This document shows positions 35,972 to 45,068 of a stretch of DNA of 64,000 nt, one piece after another. Position numbers and translations under genes: made by a program. Position 1 is the first letter of the stretch; each line of letters starts with the position of its first letter. Location: contig NZ_QDKG01000009.1 in the NCBI RefSeq assembly GCF_003076635.1, positions 30,409 through 94,408 of the forward strand, in the 5' to 3' direction. The DNA comes from Sphingobacterium corticibacter. GTDB taxonomy: Bacteria; Bacteroidota; Bacteroidia; Sphingobacteriales; Sphingobacteriaceae. Under the pieces are notes generated by a model. It worked only from the letters and a program-made list of their open reading frames with translations. It did not search any database and was not told the DNA's origin.

Positions 35972-36160
35972 TTATTTACCCAAGATCAAAGCACCGAATG
36001 CCAAACCTTCAACTAAGGCACCGATGATAATCATAGCAGTCTGGATTTTAGATGCTGCTTCTGGTTGACGAGCGATCGCTTCCATAGCTGAACCACCGAT
36101 TTTACCCAAACCTAAGCCTGCACCAATTACGATAAGACCTGCTCCAATTAAGTTGTACAT
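35972..36160 (-). CDS. atpE: ATP synthase Fo c subunit
   Basis: The 62-residue proteolipid that forms the rotor ring: two hydrophobic hairpin helices, a polar loop ARQPEA, and the ion-carrying carboxylate Glu51 in IIGALVEGLAFGALIL. The Gln/Ser/Thr ligands of Na+-type rings are absent around the site, so proton coupling is expected. It lies 110 nt before atpF and 36 nt after atpB. Confidence 0.95.
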   Translation of the reverse strand: MYNLIGAGLIVIGAGLGLGKIGGSAMEAIARQPEAASKIQTAMIIIGALVEGLAFGALILGK

Positions 36161-36196
36161 AATAATTAATTTATAAAATTTAACAAAAAAATGCGA

Positions 36197-37282
36197 TTAA
36201 TGATGAGCGTGTTCTTCCACGGCCATACCTATAAATAATGATGATAACATCGTGAAGATAAAGGCTTGCAAGAAAGCAACCAGTAACTCCAAGAAAAATA
36301 AAAGCAATGTTAACAACATCGAAACACCAATACTACCCGGGATCGTCAATTGTTGCTGGAACAAATACACGATAGCGATCAATCCCATCACCACGGAGTG
36401 ACCTGCTGTAATATTGGCAAATAAACGTAGCATCAATGAGAATGGTTTGGTAAACATACCCAACACCTCGATTGGCGCTAAGACAAATTTGAATGGAACG
36501 GGCACACCTGGCATCCAGAAAATGTGCTTCCAGTAATCTTTATTTGCTTTGAAAGTCGTAATGAAGAAAGTAAACAACGCTAAACATAAGGTTACGGTGA
36601 TATTACCCGTCACGTTAAATCCTAGTGGTGTCAATCCTAATAAGTTCAATAAGAAAATTAAGAAGAATACCGATAACAGGTATGGCATAAATTCTTTGTA
36701 ACGATGACCAATGTTAGGGATCGCCATCTCATCACGTACATATAATACTAATGGCTCCAATACACGACCAGCACCTTTTGGTAAGTTGTTAGCTCCTTTT
36801 TTGTACGTCTTAGCTAAGCTGATGAATCCGATAAACAACAATAAAGCAGCAAGCATCAAACCTACTACGTTTTTAGTAATCGAAAAATCTAAAGGCTTGG
36901 CGTTCGTTGGGTGATGGTGTTCGTCCATATCCAATGTACCCGCAGCATCTGTTTTGTAGATCTTACCGTGGAACAACTTATAATGTGAACCATCTTTCTC
37001 TACGGTATGATCGCCATGATGAAATTCAGACGACGAAAACACCTTCAATCCATTATCAATCAATATCACAGGAAGAGGAAATCCGTAATGTACACCAGCT
37101 TCACTATCTACAAACAAAGAAAAGTAATGATCATCCTGCAAGTGATGCTGGATATGATGGGAAATTTCTTCTGCTTGGCTGTGTGAATCTCCCTCATGCG
37201 CATCTGCTGCACGTAGTGAAAATGGACTTACAGCAAGTAAACATACTGTGAAAAGGATAAGAGCTTTCTTAAAATTTAGCAT
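36197..37282 (-). CDS. atpB: ATP synthase Fo a subunit with His-rich extracytoplasmic extension
   Basis: 361 residues. A signal peptide (ALILFTVCLLAVSPFSLRAA) precedes about 120 residues outside the membrane, rich in His/Asp/Glu (HEGDSHSQAEEISHHIQHHL; SSSEFHHGDHTVEKDGSHYK). The a-subunit membrane core then follows, with the essential Arg in KPFSLMLRLFANITAGHSVV. Start 37282 is used because the 33 upstream in-frame residues precede the signal peptide and are not conserved in type. The long N-terminal domain is seen in other Bacteroidota a subunits; its role is unknown. Confidence 0.94.
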   Translation of the reverse strand: MLNFKKALILFTVCLLAVSPFSLRAADAHEGDSHSQAEEISHHIQHHLQDDHYFSLFVDSEAGVHYGFPLPVILIDNGLKVFSSSEFHHGDHTVEKDGSHYKLFHGKIYKTDAAGTLDMDEHHHPTNAKPLDFSITKNVVGLMLAALLLFIGFISLAKTYKKGANNLPKGAGRVLEPLVLYVRDEMAIPNIGHRYKEFMPYLLSVFFLIFLLNLLGLTPLGFNVTGNITVTLCLALFTFFITTFKANKDYWKHIFWMPGVPVPFKFVLAPIEVLGMFTKPFSLMLRLFANITAGHSVVMGLIAIVYLFQQQLTIPGSIGVSMLLTLLLFFLELLVAFLQAFIFTMLSSLFIGMAVEEHAHH

Positions 37283-37388
37283 TTTAGATTTCGATTGAAA
37301 AACAAAAATTTTGCGCAAAAATACAACTTTCTTTGGCATATGTCTCCATTTCCTAGAACTTTTATTAAAATTTAGTTCCAAGATTTGG

Positions 37389-37775
37389 CTATGCCTGATT
37401 TATAGCACGATAGGCCATATATACATCCATAAAAAGAAACAGGAAATAGGTCACGAGGAAGTGCGTTGCCAAAAATTTGTCATCCGCCATTTCCAAACCT
37501 CCCCGTATAAAAAGATAACCCGCAATCGCCTTTAGGAAAATTAATCCCAAAAAGATAAAACCCAAGTTTTTGGGCATCGCATATTGTGCCAGTAAGATCA
37601 TCATCGCAACAAACACGCTGAGCAAAGTCTGAAACGCATACAAGCCTAGCAATGAGTGACCTGTACCAGCCCATCCATCTGGTAATTTCAGCAAGTATTC
37701 GAAACTGTAATGTATCACAAATACAACCACCGCAAAACGCAGCACTAGCAACAAAGATTTAAGATATTTATTCAT
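37389..37775 (-). CDS. Small four-helix membrane protein of the ATP synthase operon
   Basis: 128 residues with four hydrophobic helices (LVLRFAVVVFVIHYSFEYLL; LYAFQTLLSVFVAMMILLAQ; GFIFLGLIFLKAIAGYLFI; THFLVTYFLFLFMDVYMAYR). Position between an AtpI/AtpZ-like gene (8-nt overlap) and atpB suggests an assembly or ion-uptake role, as for AtpI/AtpR, but I cannot assign the family with certainty. Confidence 0.8.
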   Translation of the reverse strand: MNKYLKSLLLVLRFAVVVFVIHYSFEYLLKLPDGWAGTGHSLLGLYAFQTLLSVFVAMMILLAQYAMPKNLGFIFLGLIFLKAIAGYLFIRGGLEMADDKFLATHFLVTYFLFLFMDVYMAYRAINQA

Positions 37776-37992
37776 CGCGATTAACGTAATTTACTAAGCG
37801 GATAAAATGATATAATGATACGATGACACCCAACATCGTGAAGGCTTTCATCCACCATTCACCGCTTCCGCCATACTTGCCATCCAACCATTGTCCTACC
37901 CAATAAAACAGGTAAATGGTCACGCCCATCTGAAAGGGCATGCTGGCAAATACCAACCATTTATTGGCTTTCCGTTTATCGTTTGATGACAT
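37768..37992 (-). CDS. AtpZ/AtpI-like protein
   Basis: 74 residues, two membrane helices: WLVFASMPFQMGVTIYLFYW and WMKAFTMLGVIVSLYHFIRL, linked by GQWLDGKYGGSG. The WxxGxWLDxKxG pattern is characteristic of AtpZ/AtpI-family proteins that help assemble or supply ions (Mg2+/Ca2+) to F-type ATP synthase. First gene of the operon. Start 37992 (MSSNDKRK) lies 20 nt after the promoter box; the in-frame extension to 38007 is unlikely. Confidence 0.85.
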   Translation of the reverse strand: MSSNDKRKANKWLVFASMPFQMGVTIYLFYWVGQWLDGKYGGSGEWWMKAFTMLGVIVSLYHFIRLVNYVNRDE

Positions 37993-38012
37993 GGTTAATT
38001 TGATCAAGTCGA

Positions 38013-38020
38013 CAAATATA
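38013..38020 (-). promoter_or_regulatory. ATP synthase operon -7 promoter element
   Basis: TATATTTG on the minus strand matches TAnnTTTG, 20 nt before the first ATG of the operon. Confidence 0.55.
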
Positions 38021-38035
38021 CACTATTGCACTCTC

Positions 38036-40246
38036 CTACCCTAATCCCAATAGTTTTTGTCCGATACGGATGTCTGGATAATCAAAATTACTTCCCAGAA
38101 TGACTTTAATTTCGGAGGAAGATTTACCTTCGTTTTCACGCAACACGGTAAGTACGCGATCTAACTTATCTTTCTCGATCAGATCTTCGGCATCGATCTC
38201 CTCACCAACAAAGTGAATCAAGTGACCGTAAATCGTACCAGCAACCATGCCGCGCTTGGTGGCAATCTGCTCGATCGAAGCGCCATCTTGATACATCATC
38301 AAGGTGATGGCTTTGGTATCGGTCGGCATTTCTTCGCTATCTGCATTGGCCACACCTTCATCCTTCACCTTTTCTGCTTGCAGCAGTTCTTGCGCGAGAA
38401 CCGTGATATCGCCCGTTAGTGCTTCCGCAATGGTCAAGCTATGCTTGATCTGCTCATACTTGCGCTTGTAATCCAGCAAGATTGCTTTCAGTTCGGTGAT
38501 GTATTTTTTCGTCCGCTTCTTGATCTGCCATTCGGCAATATGCGTTTCCATCGGCGCAATCAATTCCGATTCCATTTTAGGCGCAAACCAACCCACGGCT
38601 GACTTGGTACGGGCATGGATATCATCGTAATTGACATTGGCGGCATCGCGAAACATATTATACAGTTGCGTCACAAATTTATTAGCCACGCCTTCCTGTG
38701 CTTTGGCCTGCTGTACCAAAGTTCCAAAAAATGCTTGTGCCGCTTCTTTACCATCGATATTGCGGTCTGCTAATGCGGTGGCTTGTGTTTCTGTGGCTTC
38801 CACCAAATTGGCCCAGCGAAAGCTCTGTAATAGGATTTGGCCTAAATACTGTCGCTGATATTGCTGCAATACATCTTGCAACTTATCGCTATCTAATGCG
38901 CGATTCATATATCCGACCACCTGCGCGTCGGTACGTATGGCATGCGATACGATTTGGCTGCGCAATACGAGCCCTTCCAAACCGCGCAAACGGGAAAGCG
39001 CTACATAAACTTGTCCAGCAGCGAAAGACGTTCCTGCATCGATGATCGCACGATCGAAAGTCAAACCTTGGCTTTTGTGAATCGTAATGGCCCAAGCGAG
39101 ACGCAACGGGAATTGCGAGAACGTACCCATGACCGTTTCTTCGATCTTATCATCGCCTTTATTGTAGCTGTATTTGATATTTTCCCAAGTTTCGCGTTTC
39201 ACGGTAACGTCATCAGAGCCATCAGCAAAACTCACAATCACCTGCTGCTGATCCAACTTCAATGCTTTAACGGTACCAATCTTACCATTGAAAAATTTGC
39301 GATCTTCGCCCACATCATTTTTGATAAACATCACCTGCGCACCCTCTTTCAAGGTAAGCGTTTCCTCCGTCGGGAAAGAGCCCTGCTGAAAATCATCCTT
39401 CACCACGGCTTTTACATTAAAAAGCTTACCAGACAATTGCTGTAAAGCTTCTTGATTGATCTGATCGGCGAGTCGGTTGTGCGAGGTAAGTGTGATGTAC
39501 TGCTCTTCTTTAGGCGGCACGAAGTCGGCCTTATAAAAGCTGTTCAAATGCGTTAAATCCGTTGCCGTCGTTTGGTTGTTCCGGATATTGTTTAGGATGG
39601 TAATGAAATGATCGTCTTTTTGTCGATAAATCTTCTGCAACTCGAGAATCACTGGCGGATGCTCACGCAGCACTTTGGCATCGAAAAAGAAAGGACTAGA
39701 ATAATGATCGCGCAAGACATGCCATTCGTGATCGCGCACGACAGGTGGCAACTGGTACAAATCTCCAATAAATAGCACTTGCAAACCACCAAATGGCCGC
39801 ATATCACGGCGTACCGATTTAAGAATCACGTCAATCGCATCCAGTGTATCAGCACGCACCATCGAAACCTCATCAATCACCAGCAATTCCAATTCTTGCA
39901 GAATAGCACGACGCTGTTTCGTCAGCTTAATGGTACTGAAGAGTCGGCTTTTATTATAAATATGGCTATCTGCCTGATCCCACTGTAATGGATAATCTTC
40001 TATAAACGTACCGAAAGGCAACCAAAATAATGCGTGCAAGGTGGTACCACCAGCGTGCATTGCTGCCACGCCTGTTGGTGCTGTAATCGCCATTTTCTTG
40101 TAGCAATTTTGCTGTATGTATTTCAAGAAAGTAGTCTTTCCGGTACCCGCTTTTCCCGTCAGGAATAGGGGTTGATTGGTTTGATTGACGAAGGCTACTG
40201 CTTGTAAAAATGATGGGTTTTCGGTATCTAAACTTTCCATTGCCAT
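38036..40246 (-). CDS. PIF1/RecD2-like helicase with C-terminal HTH domain
   Basis: A 736-residue superfamily 1B ATPase. Walker A GKAGTGKTT at 31-39, ITAPTGVAAMHAGGTTLHAL (PIF1-type motif Ia), DEVSMVRADTLDAID, GDLYQLPPVV, AITIHKSQGLTFDRAIID and VALSRLRGLEGLVL are all present. The last about 95 residues (AITLMMYQDGASIEQIATKR) form a helix-turn-helix of the type seen in bacterial helicase tails. Likely 5'-3' polarity by family. ATGs at 40246 and 40240 are both close behind a -7 box at 40252-40259. Confidence 0.9.
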   Translation of the reverse strand: MAMESLDTENPSFLQAVAFVNQTNQPLFLTGKAGTGKTTFLKYIQQNCYKKMAITAPTGVAAMHAGGTTLHALFWLPFGTFIEDYPLQWDQADSHIYNKSRLFSTIKLTKQRRAILQELELLVIDEVSMVRADTLDAIDVILKSVRRDMRPFGGLQVLFIGDLYQLPPVVRDHEWHVLRDHYSSPFFFDAKVLREHPPVILELQKIYRQKDDHFITILNNIRNNQTTATDLTHLNSFYKADFVPPKEEQYITLTSHNRLADQINQEALQQLSGKLFNVKAVVKDDFQQGSFPTEETLTLKEGAQVMFIKNDVGEDRKFFNGKIGTVKALKLDQQQVIVSFADGSDDVTVKRETWENIKYSYNKGDDKIEETVMGTFSQFPLRLAWAITIHKSQGLTFDRAIIDAGTSFAAGQVYVALSRLRGLEGLVLRSQIVSHAIRTDAQVVGYMNRALDSDKLQDVLQQYQRQYLGQILLQSFRWANLVEATETQATALADRNIDGKEAAQAFFGTLVQQAKAQEGVANKFVTQLYNMFRDAANVNYDDIHARTKSAVGWFAPKMESELIAPMETHIAEWQIKKRTKKYITELKAILLDYKRKYEQIKHSLTIAEALTGDITVLAQELLQAEKVKDEGVANADSEEMPTDTKAITLMMYQDGASIEQIATKRGMVAGTIYGHLIHFVGEEIDAEDLIEKDKLDRVLTVLRENEGKSSSEIKVILGSNFDYPDIRIGQKLLGLG

Positions 40247-40251
40247 ATTTG

Positions 40252-40259
40252 CAAAGCTA
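40252..40259 (-). promoter_or_regulatory. PIF1-like helicase gene -7 element
   Basis: TAGCTTTG on the minus strand fits TAnnTTTG; 5 nt separate it from the ATG at 40246. Confidence 0.55.
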
Positions 40260-40346
40260 CAAATATTTCATTCCGACAGGGAGTTTTCACAATATTTTGG
40301 CCGTTTTACAGAGAAATCCTATATTCACCTGATAAACAAATAATAG

Positions 40347-40850
40347 ATGGCAACTTACATTGATAAAAGCGAGCTTTTTAAGCAAATTGAAGAAAAATTA
40401 ACAAGCGAAGGTTTCGGAATTGATAAAATCGATCAGACTCGCCCATGGGGTGGATTCTTCGTAATCAATGAAGATCAAGCACAAGAATTCGCGAATACAT
40501 ACTTTGACGGACTAGATGTACAAGACTTGAAAATATCGGGTAAGTTGAGTCCAAAGATTTTAGTCGTAAGCCCAAACAAAAGACTTTCGTGGCAATATCA
40601 CCATAGACGTGCCGAAATCTGGCGCGTAGTGCAGGGTGAAGTGGGTGTAGTAACTAGCCCTACTGATGAGGAGCACGAATTGAAAATGTTGAAGCCACAA
40701 GACACGATTCGCCTGAGCCAAGGTGAACGCCACCGTTTGGTAGGATTAGATGGTTACGGCGTATTGGCCGAGATCTGGCAACATACCGATATCGACAATC
40801 CATCTGATGAAGAGGATATCGTACGCGTACAAGATGACTTTGGTCGTTAG
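40347..40850 (+). CDS. Cupin phosphomannose isomerase type II-like protein
   Basis: A 167-residue single cupin: GFGIDKIDQTRPWGGFFVI resembles the mannose-6-phosphate isomerase type II entry motif, PNKRLSWQYHHRRAEIWRVV supplies the first metal-binding histidines and Glu, and LSQGERHRLVG the second cupin motif. In type II enzymes this domain is usually fused to a GDP-mannose pyrophosphorylase; here it stands alone, and database entries often label such proteins phosphoheptose isomerase. The exact sugar phosphate is uncertain. Confidence 0.85.
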   Translation: MATYIDKSELFKQIEEKLTSEGFGIDKIDQTRPWGGFFVINEDQAQEFANTYFDGLDVQDLKISGKLSPKILVVSPNKRLSWQYHHRRAEIWRVVQGEVGVVTSPTDEEHELKMLKPQDTIRLSQGERHRLVGLDGYGVLAEIWQHTDIDNPSDEEDIVRVQDDFGR

Positions 40851-40872
40851 TCTCTTTCGATAAGCCGCAAAG

Positions 40873-40909
40873 AAAATCCCGATCTCACTTGATGAGATCG
40901 GGATTTTTT
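40873..40909. terminator. Terminator behind the cupin gene
   Basis: AAATCCCGATCTCA and TGAGATCGGGATTT form a perfect 14-bp stem with loop CTTGA and a T7 tail. It also faces the convergent DUF1275 gene. Confidence 0.9.
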
Positions 40910-40923
40910 TATAGAAATAAAAA

Positions 40924-41730
40924 CTAATCATTACCCTTATCGCGACCTTTACTTTTATCTTGTAAGGTCCCATAATTCAGTTCATTTTCTTCGAGCGAAT
41001 CGTGCCTATTGTCATACACTTTCTTCGCTCGCTTCAATTTATAGAAATCGTATAATGCGATAAACATGAGCATAAAACACACGACAAAGAAGGTCGCGTT
41101 GCCTAAAAAATTGTAGGATACCCCACTAATAATACCTCCAGCAACGTAGCAGGACATGATGACTAGCAGCAAATGAAACTTCTTGACCAACTGCTCATCA
41201 CTGCGATTGTTTCTTTTGGTGAACATCGACACCAGAATAGCCAAATCAGTGGTCAGACCGGTCAAGTGTGTTGTCTTGATGACAGAATTAGAAATACTAG
41301 CCGTCAAACCATTTTGAAGTCCCATCGCAAAGAGTAAAATCCCGACAAGAAACTCGGTTTCTAATAAAGTATCGGTGTAGAAAAACTGAAGATAGATACC
41401 AACTGCCAGTATCCCCAGAAACTCTAACATGATGGGAATAGCGTGCGCTAAATAAGAACTGATGCGATCTTTTCCTTGAATGATGACAAAATTGGAAAGG
41501 AAGCTTCCGGAGAAAAATAATAATATCCAAAACAGGACTACCGCAGCTTGGTATACGTTTCCTCGAGATACTTCTTGTGCAAACACGGCGTAATGTCCGG
41601 TAATGTTAGAAGTATAAGAGAAGAAAACAATGACAGACACCACATTCGTCATCCCGGCAGAGAGTGCCGTTAGTGCGCCTAACTTTAAATTATCTCCTTG
41701 GGTTCTATGGTTACTGTATTTTCTTAACAT
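40924..41730 (-). CDS. DUF1275 (YoaK-like) membrane protein
   Basis: 268 residues with six or seven hydrophobic helices. DUF1275 pattern: LTALSAGMTNVVSVIVFFSY TSNITGHY early on (presented in two pieces) and LLFAMGLQNGLTASISNSVI KTTHLTG in the middle. The charged tail (KGRDKGND) is cytosolic. The transported substrate, if any, is unknown. It begins 1 nt after the preceding gene's stop. Confidence 0.87.
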   Translation of the reverse strand: MLRKYSNHRTQGDNLKLGALTALSAGMTNVVSVIVFFSYTSNITGHYAVFAQEVSRGNVYQAAVVLFWILLFFSGSFLSNFVIIQGKDRISSYLAHAIPIMLEFLGILAVGIYLQFFYTDTLLETEFLVGILLFAMGLQNGLTASISNSVIKTTHLTGLTTDLAILVSMFTKRNNRSDEQLVKKFHLLLVIMSCYVAGGIISGVSYNFLGNATFFVVCFMLMFIALYDFYKLKRAKKVYDNRHDSLEENELNYGTLQDKSKGRDKGND

Positions 41731-41731
41731 T

Positions 41732-42217
41732 TTACTGAACTAAATCGTCTCGTTTTAATAGTATTTTGATAACACCCTTGATCTGTATATCCAAATTAAG
41801 GTGCAATTCCATCTCATTATTGCTTAATGTCTGAATCTGAAAGCTTTCGATAGGTGTGCCATCTCTACTTATCTCTAAAATATGGCCACGCCCTTTGATC
41901 GACCAGGTCATGTTGGCGACCGAATGATCATCAACCTCCAGCGTACCATCTTCTCTAAAGATCCACCGATTTACGTGTAGAATTTCGAGCTTATCCAAGA
42001 TCTCAATACGGACATTCTCTTCGAGCACCTCTGCAAAGTTCTTTTCTTCCAGTCGATAGTCTGGTTTCTCGAAATACCAACCTTTCTCTTTCCACTCGCC
42101 AACAATCATTTTCTCTGGACTTGCTACATAAATCACGATAAGCAGGGAGACCAGTAATAGCCCTCCGACTAATAAGTAATTGAGCTTATATAGGGAATCC
42201 CGATTCAATCGTAACAT
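41732..42217 (-). CDS. Membrane-anchored lipocalin-like protein of unknown function
   Basis: 161 residues: one N-terminal helix (LNYLLVGGLLLVSLLIVIYV) and a domain beginning MIVGEWKEKGWYFEKP, then NRWIFREDGTLEVDDHSVAN and MTWSIKGRGHILEISRDG. The G-x-W start and the expected-versus-measured strand pattern resemble the lipocalin-like domains widespread in Bacteroidota. Function unknown. It forms an operon with the DUF1275 gene. Confidence 0.75.
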   Translation of the reverse strand: MLRLNRDSLYKLNYLLVGGLLLVSLLIVIYVASPEKMIVGEWKEKGWYFEKPDYRLEEKNFAEVLEENVRIEILDKLEILHVNRWIFREDGTLEVDDHSVANMTWSIKGRGHILEISRDGTPIESFQIQTLSNNEMELHLNLDIQIKGVIKILLKRDDLVQ

Positions 42218-42229
42218 GTATTCTTCTCT

Positions 42230-42261
42230 TAAAAAATAGCTAGCGCTGATAGCGCATTAGC
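42230..42261 (-). terminator. Terminator of the MG2/plug gene, overlapping its stop codon
   Basis: GCTA/TAGC and GCGC/GCGC pair around loop TATCA with a two-base bulge, followed on the minus strand by TATTTTTT. Confidence 0.55.
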
Positions 42262-44977
42262 GCACATTGTAATAAAAGACCTTTCGTCCTATTCCTCCCA
42301 GTCGATCCATCCCTTCTACTACTACCTTGTAGCGGCCATTGCCATCCCCATTATAGTAATCCAAGGTCATCTCTTCTGTTCCCTCAATTAGCACATCTGG
42401 ATTCCAATAAATCGTAGATCGATAATCTGCTGTATTTTTACTGGCAGGTGTATCGTATTTCGGCGAATAGAAAGAACGTGTCTTCACATATCCTAATGGA
42501 TACAAATCGATAACATTCGTTTTTGGCAACATGGCTTCAATCTCTGCTAACGACATACGTGGGCGTTTCGGCGTATCGTCTTTTTTTGTAATGATAGATA
42601 CGACACCATCATTCTGGTAAGTACGACTAACTGTACCGAGATCATCGCGCAAGAAAATCTCGATAGCCTCAATATCTGCGGGCTGAATAGAATTTAATGA
42701 CGGCTCGTCTATCGGCATACCGTTCAAGAAGAACTGCACAGGAACGCGGCTACCTTGATTGTAATTGCGTGATACGAAGTACTTCTGCATATTGGTATCA
42801 TGCGTAATTCCTGTTAACAAAGTACTCAAACACATCGTCAAGACGTTACAGCCGGTAATACGATCTGCTTCGATTCTGTGCTCTGGCATATTCAACCCGC
42901 TTAAAGAACCAAAATCACGACTACTTTGTTTTTTTACGACTGTTCTATTTACTTGAACTTCGTCAATGAGTATCGAAGTCCGGAATTCATTTTTACTATT
43001 TGCTAAGTATGATTGCAACTTTTCGTCGATATTCTGCATAAAATCGCCTTTATAAGGCGAGTTGGCATCGATTTCTGGAAAAAAAGTTTGATCCATATTA
43101 ATGACCAAAGCACGGTAGTTGTCGTTTCCTCTAGCATTCACCGTGACGCGAGCCGAATCTGGAAAAACTAGATTGTCGAAAGAAAATCGTCCTTGTTGAT
43201 CGGTGTACGTATCTTTTCGCATGCCCAATGAAGGAATGGAAAGCAACAAGCCGCCATTCGGCTGGGTACGTCCCGTATTCATGCGCAGTGTTCCTGATAG
43301 AGAAATCCCCTGCTCTGGCATAAAGGATACTTGTGGATAATTTCCTTTAATCAGTTCTTTGTACTCAAATCTTCGGAAACCTTGAGTCATGAGTAAAGCT
43401 TCCAACGCTTCTGCCCGATTCGCATTCTCCGTATTGAAATAATAATTTGGCTTTTCTACATACCCTTGCAAATCAGACACCAGCAATAAATTGCTTAGTA
43501 TACTTAGATCTTGATCATCATTGTAAGGCACTTTTGCTTCGTCGGTGACGGTAACAGAGAAGGAACCCATTACGCTATCCGTACCATTTTTAACGCCAAT
43601 TCGTAGTTTAACAGGATCTTTACTGTTATACGTGGTTTTGTCGGTGGTCACGTCGATATCTAGCAATTCTTCGGTCGTGGATTGGCAGAATACTAAACGT
43701 TCGCTCAATGGCGTACCATCTGCCGCGAACAACGTGTATTGTACAATTCCATTAGGCATATTTTCTCTTGGAACTTTGACCAATACCGAAGAATTTTTTA
43801 GAGCTACTTGCGCCGCGTAGACCAGATGTCCATTGGACTGCCCTAACACATAGTACGCATTATTTTCAACTTTTTTGAAGTGATTATCACTCGTCACTAT
43901 CCCCAGCTGCATGTGCGTTTCATCTGGTTTTAAACTCACGAGATTTACTGCTTCATCTACTGGAGCTGGGAGATCGTAGGTACGCTCCTGTCCATTCTCA
44001 AAAGTGATGACCGCTTTATAGCTTTCGCCAGACATGGGGATAAAAGAAAAATATCCCATTCCCATGCCCAAATCTGAAAATTCCAGGATTTCATTTTTCT
44101 TGCTATCAATGAGCTTCCCTTTTACTGCAGCACTTTTACCATCGTTGCTCACCGCTTTGAAAGCGACATTCTTGGCCAAGCCTGTGATAAGATCACCACC
44201 TTCCGGAAAGAATTGCACATCGGCATCCCACAGTGCTGATGCTAAAGAGTACTGCCCGACTAATTTTTCTTCATTATTGTCGATTTGTACCAAGAGACGT
44301 CCCGTCTTCATCAGCTCCTTGTTCTTGGCAGAAAGACTAATGGATACTCGCCCCATATCATCGGTTTCAGCTCTGCCTTTGTCAAATTGATCCCAACCAT
44401 CGTTGGCTTCCCAAGTCAGTTTTTTACGTGATAGAATCGCGCCCGACTTATCTCTAAATTGCAGTGAAGCTTTGGTTTTGTTACCATCCGGAGTAAAAGA
44501 CACTATTGCGCCTAGCTTTTTATTGATAGCGTCACCTACAGTGACGATCTTATTATAGAAATAGTCTTGCTTGAAATTGACCATCCATTTGGTGTACGCA
44601 CGGAATCTATAATTATCTTGAATCCAAAATTCAGGATCCAGCACCAATTGGCCTTTTCCTACACCTTGCTCCGATTGGATTCGTAGCGTTTGCATCAAAG
44701 AATCTCGGCTATTGAGCACTTCTACATATACGACTTTGCTGGGTTCATATGTACCTAAATTATAATTGAGATACGATTTAAACCACAAGGTATCGCCAAC
44801 AGCGTAATAAGGTTTATCAAAATGCAGGTGTACTTTTTCTACTGGATAAACCCCAAAGTACCCCTGCACTTTTTCTACAACATCATTAATGGGTATGGTT
44901 GGTTTTTGCTGTGCTTGCAAAAGTATTGAAACCGAAAAAAGACAGATCGTTGAATATAAACGCGTATAAAATTTCAT
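42257..44977 (-). CDS. Secreted macroglobulin-domain protein with TonB-plug-like module
   Basis: 906 residues with signal peptide (ICLFSVSILLQAQQ). About 40-140 is an MG2-type beta-sandwich (VEKVHLHFDKPYYAVGDTLW), followed by further macroglobulin-like repeats. About 550-620 resembles a carboxypeptidase-regulatory domain (ISLSGTLRMNTGRTQPNGGL). About 690-815 resembles the plug of TonB receptors (PVQFFLNGMPIDEPSLNSIQ; ADIEAIEIFLRDDLG; GVVSIITKK), but no beta-barrel follows. This family occurs widely in Bacteroidota without a known function. Location is probably periplasmic or on the outer-membrane inner face. Confidence 0.8.
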   Translation of the reverse strand: MKFYTRLYSTICLFSVSILLQAQQKPTIPINDVVEKVQGYFGVYPVEKVHLHFDKPYYAVGDTLWFKSYLNYNLGTYEPSKVVYVEVLNSRDSLMQTLRIQSEQGVGKGQLVLDPEFWIQDNYRFRAYTKWMVNFKQDYFYNKIVTVGDAINKKLGAIVSFTPDGNKTKASLQFRDKSGAILSRKKLTWEANDGWDQFDKGRAETDDMGRVSISLSAKNKELMKTGRLLVQIDNNEEKLVGQYSLASALWDADVQFFPEGGDLITGLAKNVAFKAVSNDGKSAAVKGKLIDSKKNEILEFSDLGMGMGYFSFIPMSGESYKAVITFENGQERTYDLPAPVDEAVNLVSLKPDETHMQLGIVTSDNHFKKVENNAYYVLGQSNGHLVYAAQVALKNSSVLVKVPRENMPNGIVQYTLFAADGTPLSERLVFCQSTTEELLDIDVTTDKTTYNSKDPVKLRIGVKNGTDSVMGSFSVTVTDEAKVPYNDDQDLSILSNLLLVSDLQGYVEKPNYYFNTENANRAEALEALLMTQGFRRFEYKELIKGNYPQVSFMPEQGISLSGTLRMNTGRTQPNGGLLLSIPSLGMRKDTYTDQQGRFSFDNLVFPDSARVTVNARGNDNYRALVINMDQTFFPEIDANSPYKGDFMQNIDEKLQSYLANSKNEFRTSILIDEVQVNRTVVKKQSSRDFGSLSGLNMPEHRIEADRITGCNVLTMCLSTLLTGITHDTNMQKYFVSRNYNQGSRVPVQFFLNGMPIDEPSLNSIQPADIEAIEIFLRDDLGTVSRTYQNDGVVSIITKKDDTPKRPRMSLAEIEAMLPKTNVIDLYPLGYVKTRSFYSPKYDTPASKNTADYRSTIYWNPDVLIEGTEEMTLDYYNGDGNGRYKVVVEGMDRLGGIGRKVFYYNVR

Positions 44978-45068
44978 GTATTATGCTTTCAGAATACATA
45001 AATATATCGTTTTTCCGGAAAACTCAACCTTACGTTATCATTTTTTAACAAAAGACGCTATTAGTATA

